Part shown: positions 7,438 to 10,223 of the stretch, piece after piece
How positions within the stretch are numbered: position 1 is the stretch's first letter
Layout: the number at the start of each line of letters is the position of its first letter
Assembly (NCBI GenBank): GCA_020630455.1
Contig: JAHDBK010000034.1
Coordinates: 4,186-14,408 of the forward strand
Length of the DNA stretch: 10,223 nt
Direction: 5' to 3'
Source of the DNA: Saprospiraceae bacterium
GTDB taxonomy: Bacteria > Bacteroidota > Bacteroidia > Chitinophagales > Saprospiraceae
Notes under the pieces: model-generated
Seen by the model: only the letters and a program-made list of their open reading frames with translations
The model's database searches: none
Told to the model about the DNA's origin: nothing
Made by a program: the position numbers and the translations under genes

Positions 7438-8286
7438 ATGCCAATTGAAAAAATAGATATAAAACATGAAGATAGCGCTACTAATATTATCCATTTATAT
7501 AGAAAAGATAATACTAATAATAAAGAAATATTTTTATTATTACCTGCATTGGGTGTTAGAGCAAGTTTCTATACTATATTAGCAGAACAATTCGCTAAAA
7601 ATGTCAATGATATTGCTTTAATAGATTGGCGAGGTAATGGAGATTCTAGTGTAAGGGCCAAAAGAGGAGTGAATTTTTATTATGAAAATTTATTACAAGA
7701 TATTAAAGATGTTATAGATACTCTTATAAAAAAAGGATTTGAAAAAGTACATATTATCGGTCATAGTTTGGGCGGACAATTAGGAGGAGTGCTGATGGGA
7801 CGTTTTCCTCAAATCATTCATCAAGTAACGGGAATTGCTTCTTGTAATGTGGATTATAGACATTTTGGAAATCAAAAATATAAAGTATTATTTGCTGCTT
7901 ATATTATTAATATAATTAGTACAATATGGGGCTACTATCCTGGTCAAATCTTTGGATTTGGAGGAAGAGAAGCCAAAGGACTTATGCAAAATTGGTCTAA
8001 AACAGCTAAAACAGGAAATTATAATATGCCCCAAGCCTATCATGATGATGAATTATTAATGAGCCAATGTACTAATCCCATCGTTTTTATTACATTAGAA
8101 GGAGATGATATGGCCCCTTCAGCACCAGCCAAAGCATTCTTAAATAAATTTCCCAATTCCAAACACCTCGAATTTTCTAAACAAAATTATGGAATTCCAA
8201 ATTTAAATCATTTTAGTTGGGTGAAAAGACCAGAATATTTGATACAATATTTTATGAAAGATGAAATAAATATTAGTAGTTATTAA
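7438..8286 (+). CDS. Alpha/beta hydrolase, COG4757-type predicted esterase/lipase
   Basis: This 282-aa protein has the alpha/beta-hydrolase pattern: an N-terminal LLLPALGV strand/oxyanion region (33-40), DWRGNGDSS (63-71), the nucleophile elbow GHSLGG with Ser110 (108-113), an acid candidate in EGDD (221-224) and His258 in NLNHFSW. The GYYPGQIFGFGG stretch (165-176) followed by a GLMQNWSK helix is characteristic of the COG4757 predicted-hydrolase group, for which a substrate is not established. There is no signal peptide, so it is probably cytoplasmic. It is divergent from the sulfatase gene and convergent with yidD. No Shine-Dalgarno is seen ahead of the ATG, as is usual in this phylum. A thioesterase or lipase role is possible but not shown. 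Confidence 0.85.
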   Translation: MPIEKIDIKHEDSATNIIHLYRKDNTNNKEIFLLLPALGVRASFYTILAEQFAKNVNDIALIDWRGNGDSSVRAKRGVNFYYENLLQDIKDVIDTLIKKGFEKVHIIGHSLGGQLGGVLMGRFPQIIHQVTGIASCNVDYRHFGNQKYKVLFAAYIINIISTIWGYYPGQIFGFGGREAKGLMQNWSKTAKTGNYNMPQAYHDDELLMSQCTNPIVFITLEGDDMAPSAPAKAFLNKFPNSKHLEFSKQNYGIPNLNHFSWVKRPEYLIQYFMKDEINISSY

Positions 8287-8302
8287 ATAAGTACTCTTAT
8301 TT
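8285..8302. terminator. Weak bidirectional hairpin between convergent genes
   Basis: AAATAAG at 8285-8291 pairs with CTTATTT at 8296-8302 around a TACT loop, overlapping the last bases of the hydrolase stop codon and ending 5 nt before the yidD stop. The stem is only 7 bp and AT-rich, so a chance match is possible; its position in a 21-nt convergent gap is the main support. Confidence 0.35.
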
Positions 8303-8307
8303 TCCTT

Positions 8308-8592
8308 TTAAACATGCTCTTTATAATTTTGTCTAATGTCATCTTTGGGAACTATGGATTGGTCAACCAAAATACACCATTCCTTTTTATCTGGACTTGT
8401 ATAAAAGATATATCCGCTTCTACATTGTTTGAATCTAGTTTTTAGTGCTTTTAAACCTGATATAAAGCCATTTTCTTGTGCTTTTTTATACACGTGTATA
8501 GAACAAGATTCATTAAAAATACATTTTCTTCTTTTTTTAGCAGGAATCAGCCAATATAGTCTGATTCCTACTAATATTATTATTCTTAGCAT
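8308..8592 (-). CDS. yidD: Divergent YidD-like membrane protein insertion efficiency factor
   Basis: This 94-aa protein matches the YidD (haemolytic domain, PF01809) core: an N-terminal hydrophobic/amphipathic helix (LRIIILVGIRLYWLIP), then C24-IFNES-C30-S, a Y-x-x-A helix and G-x-x-x-GLKALKTRFKQC57. In YidD proteins these Cys and the amphipathic helix sit at the membrane and assist YidC-mediated insertion. Unlike typical members, the CRP...GGYDPVP ending is absent: residues 58-94 are an unrelated-looking tail with an extra Cys73. The usual neighbours (rnpA, rpmH, yidC) are also absent. The gene starts one base after the stop of the DUF4177-like gene (TAAAATG), implying co-transcription and coupling. 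It may be a paralogue with a special client rather than the housekeeping copy. Confidence 0.8.
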   Translation of the reverse strand: MLRIIILVGIRLYWLIPAKKRRKCIFNESCSIHVYKKAQENGFISGLKALKTRFKQCRSGYIFYTSPDKKEWCILVDQSIVPKDDIRQNYKEHV

Positions 8593-8593
8593 T

Positions 8594-8830
8594 TTAAATT
8601 ACTTTTTTATAAAAAACTAAGACTTGTACAGACACTTCATGCCCTGGTTTTGCTCCAATGCCAAAACATCCACTTGAACCTTGAACAAAAGTAGATATGG
8701 CTTCCATACCTTGATAATCCCAGCCTTGATCTGACATTTGGTCAACAACTACTTGTAACTGATTAGCTACTGTTCCACTTGAACTTCCCGAACTTACATT
8801 CGCTTGAAAAGGAATAATTTTGTAAATCAT
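8594..8830 (-). CDS. DUF4177-like small protein
   Basis: This 78-aa protein has no signal peptide and one compact domain. The order M-[I/Y]-YKIIPFQANV, a helix with NQLQVVVDQMSDQGWDYQ (Gly-Trp at 36-37), then MEAISTFVQGSSGCFGIGAKPG and the last strand VSVQVLVFYKK is the strand-helix-GW-strand-FxK pattern of DUF4177-type proteins, often annotated as hypothetical in Bacteroidota. Biochemical role unknown. It is followed after one base by yidD and preceded by a 55-nt gap containing a hairpin repeat. The family call is from pattern alone; a divergent relative is possible. Confidence 0.7.
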   Translation of the reverse strand: MIYKIIPFQANVSSGSSSGTVANQLQVVVDQMSDQGWDYQGMEAISTFVQGSSGCFGIGAKPGHEVSVQVLVFYKKVI

Positions 8831-8860
8831 AATAGTTTTATTTTAAGTTAAAAATGGGTA

Positions 8861-8888
8861 AATGATAAAGAGGTTTTGTTATTGATTA
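8861..8888. repeat. Hairpin repeat copy 2, in the gap before the DUF4177-like gene
   Basis: Bases 8861-8869 pair with 8875-8883 on the + strand (two G-U wobbles) around a GAGGT loop. Aligned to 3384-3412, 25 of 29 columns match, including the minus-strand stop codon at the right end in both copies. The 3387-to-8864 A-to-G change keeps pairing as G-U. It follows the stop of the small membrane gene and could end its transcript, but the minus-strand pairing has two mismatches. Confidence 0.5.
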
Positions 8889-9095
8889 TAGTCCTTTGAT
8901 TTTTTTATATAATATTTTATGAACTTTGAATAATATAAATGGTAACATTATTATTAATCCAATTATTAAAATCAAATAGATGATATTAGCACATAAAGAG
9001 ATTATTACTTCTAAATATTGATAAATGAAAAAGATAAAAACACAGAAAATGATTAATTCTGCGAGATAAAGAGCGTATTCATTGTTGTTATTCAT
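8886..9095 (-). CDS. Small two-helix membrane protein, unknown
   Basis: Not recognised. From ATG at 9095 it is 69 residues: a short polar MNNNNEYALY start, a hydrophobic helix (about residues 9-27), a second longer one (about 31-55) and a Lys-rich C-terminus (HKILYKKIKGL), consistent with two TM segments and a cytoplasmic positive tail. An upstream in-frame ATG at 9110 would add five residues, but the 9095 start gives an ATGAATAA overlap of 8 nt with the previous gene's stop, a common coupling arrangement. Whether it is translated is not proven; the clean operon-like overlap and sensible hydropathy are the support. Confidence 0.5.
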   Translation of the reverse strand: MNNNNEYALYLAELIIFCVFIFFIYQYLEVIISLCANIIYLILIIGLIIMLPFILFKVHKILYKKIKGL

Positions 9096-9603
9096 TGTGA
9101 TTTCTTTCAAGTATTAAATAATATCCATTGCTTGTAGTATAAAAAAATAAGGTAAGGATAAGGAGTAGCATTCTTAATATGATTATCAAAATGTTTCCAC
9201 TTGAAGAAGGAATGATTTGTACCACTTTCCAACCATTTTCATTCTCAATTTTAATTCTTCTGTTTAAGGCATTATGTGGAGAATCACCAATAAGTCCTAT
9301 AATTCCACCTGTCAAATTAACATTCACGACTTTATTGTTGTCGGAATAATTTTGATATGAATTTATTTGTTTGTTTATGGAGTCAACAGAATCTTGTTTA
9401 AACCCATTGTGGCTTTGAGTTTCGTTATTTAAAACTAAAAATCTAATTCCAAAACCAACTAAAATTAAAGAAATTATTGTTATCGAAAGATTTACAACTC
9501 CCCCTATATATATATTAAATATATTTAATATTTGTGGGATTATAAACAATAGTAGTATTCCAGTTATGATAAATCCTACTCCTTTTTTTTGATTAGTATT
9601 CAT
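9088..9603 (-). CDS. Membrane protein with DUF4177-like segment, 171 aa
   Basis: Two N-terminal TM helices (about residues 8-28 and 33-57) are followed by a polar, Asn/Gln-rich linker (58-93), a Gly-rich LTGGIIGLIGD stretch, then RRIKIENENGWKVVQIIPSSSG (about 115-136), a third hydrophobic segment (about 138-155) and YYLILER at the end. The NGW-KVVQIIP and YYLILER blocks resemble the GW and terminal strand of DUF4177-like proteins, here split by a hydrophobic insert. Exact function unknown. The start chosen is ATG at 9603; a TTG 30 nt upstream is in frame but falls in the terminator hairpin of the preceding gene. It overlaps the small membrane gene after it, and lies 81 nt after the HpaA-like gene. 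Confidence 0.65.
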   Translation of the reverse strand: MNTNQKKGVGFIITGILLLFIIPQILNIFNIYIGGVVNLSITIISLILVGFGIRFLVLNNETQSHNGFKQDSVDSINKQINSYQNYSDNNKVVNVNLTGGIIGLIGDSPHNALNRRIKIENENGWKVVQIIPSSSGNILIIILRMLLLILTLFFYTTSNGYYLILERNHNE

Positions 9604-9631
9604 TTTATGTTTTTTTAATTGAAAAATCGCC

Positions 9632-9672
9632 AAAAGATCAAATAATAAATATCTTTATTATTTGATGCTTTT
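9632..9672 (-). terminator. Long terminator-like hairpin after the HpaA-like gene
   Basis: Bases 9632-9649 pair with 9654-9672 (18 pairs, one bulged base) around a TATC loop, with A-tract and T-tract arms. It is 12 nt past the stop at 9685 of the HpaA-like gene and works on either strand. It would separate that gene's transcript from the membrane gene at 9603, unless that gene is read through. Confidence 0.75.
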
Positions 9673-9684
9673 GACCAATTGGAT

Positions 9685-10223
9685 TTAATATCCTTTTTTC
9701 TCTTTTAATTTAGCAATTTCAGGTTTTAAAGTTTCTAATTCTCTAGGGTCAAGATGAGCTTCAATTTTGGACATCATGCTTTCATAGCTTTTTGCCAAAG
9801 CTCTCCCAATTGGATTGTAAATACCTGGGTCTTGATAGAGAATCGTTTCATTTTTTATTTCTATACTGTTATATTTTCCTTCGGTATGGATATCAATATT
9901 TGAAACTGGAGGTATAGCAACACTTTTAATCCATATCTTTTGATTTGTCATCGGTTCGATACCGTACATATTTATTTTACCTTGTATTGTTAATGAACCT
10001 ACATATTTATATTTAATATCTGTAGCTGCACCAATACCAGAAGGCTTCCATTTACCATTTATATTTGTGAAATCAGGAGCTATTTCAATATTCAATAACA
10101 TATGAGAGTCATTTTTATCTGAATATATCATTTCATCACTACTCTCATAAGGACCTTTTATTCTGTATCCTTTTGCAATTATTAATTCTTCTACATCTGC
10201 AGCCATGCTTTTTTGAAAATTTT
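9685..10223 (-). CDS. HpaA-like (neuraminyllactose-binding haemagglutinin, NLBH family) protein, 5' end cut by window
   Basis: The frame stays open through the window edge, so the real start, probably with a signal or lipoprotein peptide, lies beyond 10223; the ATG at 10206 is likely internal. The sequence follows the order seen in the NLBH family (PF05211), first known as the Helicobacter pylori HpaA lipoprotein: AKGYRIKGPYESSDEMIYSDK near residues 11-31 (counted from that ATG), a LLNIEIAPDF strand, YVGSLTIQGKINMYGIEP with KIWIKSVAIPP, and the LDPREL...L-x-E-KKGY C-terminus. HpaA is a surface lipoprotein with proposed adhesin activity; whether this relative binds sialylated glycans is not shown. 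The protein probably lies in the cell envelope. It is followed by a strong hairpin, so it is likely the last gene of its own transcript. Confidence 0.75.
   Translation of the reverse strand, partial: NFQKSMAADVEELIIAKGYRIKGPYESSDEMIYSDKNDSHMLLNIEIAPDFTNINGKWKPSGIGAATDIKYKYVGSLTIQGKINMYGIEPMTNQKIWIKSVAIPPVSNIDIHTEGKYNSIEIKNETILYQDPGIYNPIGRALAKSYESMMSKIEAHLDPRELETLKPEIAKLKEKKGY

Noticed and set aside
8429..8620. Plus-strand open frame of 63 codons opposite yidD
   Set aside because: It is the complement of the YidD coding sequence, whose Cys motif and family match are convincing.
9604..9633. TTG start giving ten extra residues to the 171-aa membrane protein
   Set aside because: The extra residues are polar and Lys-rich ahead of a natural MNTNQKKG start, and the TTG lies at the edge of the preceding terminator hairpin.

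Overview
The window looks like part of a Bacteroidota chromosome, probably a marine or gliding Saprospiria/Flavobacteriia-type lineage. The DNA is AT-rich. One protein ends in a gliding-motility (CHU_C, type B) sorting domain and another in a type A T9SS tail, which together imply a type IX secretion system. Candidate promoters follow the Bacteroidota TTTG / TAnnTTTG pattern, and Shine-Dalgarno sequences are not evident. The genus assignment is inference.

Layout, left to right: (1) 1-1812 (+) is the 3' part of a large, Cys- and Asp-rich cell-surface protein. It has three 89-codon tandem repeats, two ~90-residue divergent repeats, a Big_9/cadherin-like domain and a type B T9SS sorting domain, and is followed by a strong intrinsic terminator. 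(2) 2030-3388 (+) is a cytoplasmic alkaline-phosphatase/sulfatase-superfamily hydrolase with Thr in place of the Cys/Ser nucleophile. A consensus promoter lies so close to its ATG that the mRNA should be leaderless. (3) 7315-3410 (-) is a probable three-gene unit of exported proteins: a 984-aa sulfatase fused to a YHYH domain and a T9SS tail, a DUF6702-type protein starting 2 nt later, and an unrecognised 138-aa exported protein. (4) 7438-8286 (+) is a COG4757-type alpha/beta hydrolase, divergent from the sulfatase. (5) 10223-8308 (-) is a run of small genes: an HpaA/NLBH-like protein cut by the window edge, a membrane protein with a DUF4177-like segment, a small two-helix membrane protein overlapping it, a second DUF4177-like protein, and a divergent YidD.

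The sulfatase unit fits extracellular processing of sulfated compounds, with FGly-sulfatase chemistry at the cell surface. Nothing seen ties the alpha/beta hydrolase or the Thr hydrolase to it beyond proximity. The small-gene run has a membrane/envelope flavour (lipoprotein-like adhesin family, TM proteins, insertion factor homologue), but its joint role is unknown.

No stretch over 300 bases lacks a gene; the longest gap is 1813-2029. I saw no tRNA, rRNA, CRISPR array, transposase or phage gene. I did not find a clearly new defence or mobile system. The points most worth checking are the sulfatase-YHYH fusion, the HpaA-like protein outside Helicobacter, the DUF4177/YidD cluster, and a 28-nt hairpin motif present twice 5.5 kb apart.
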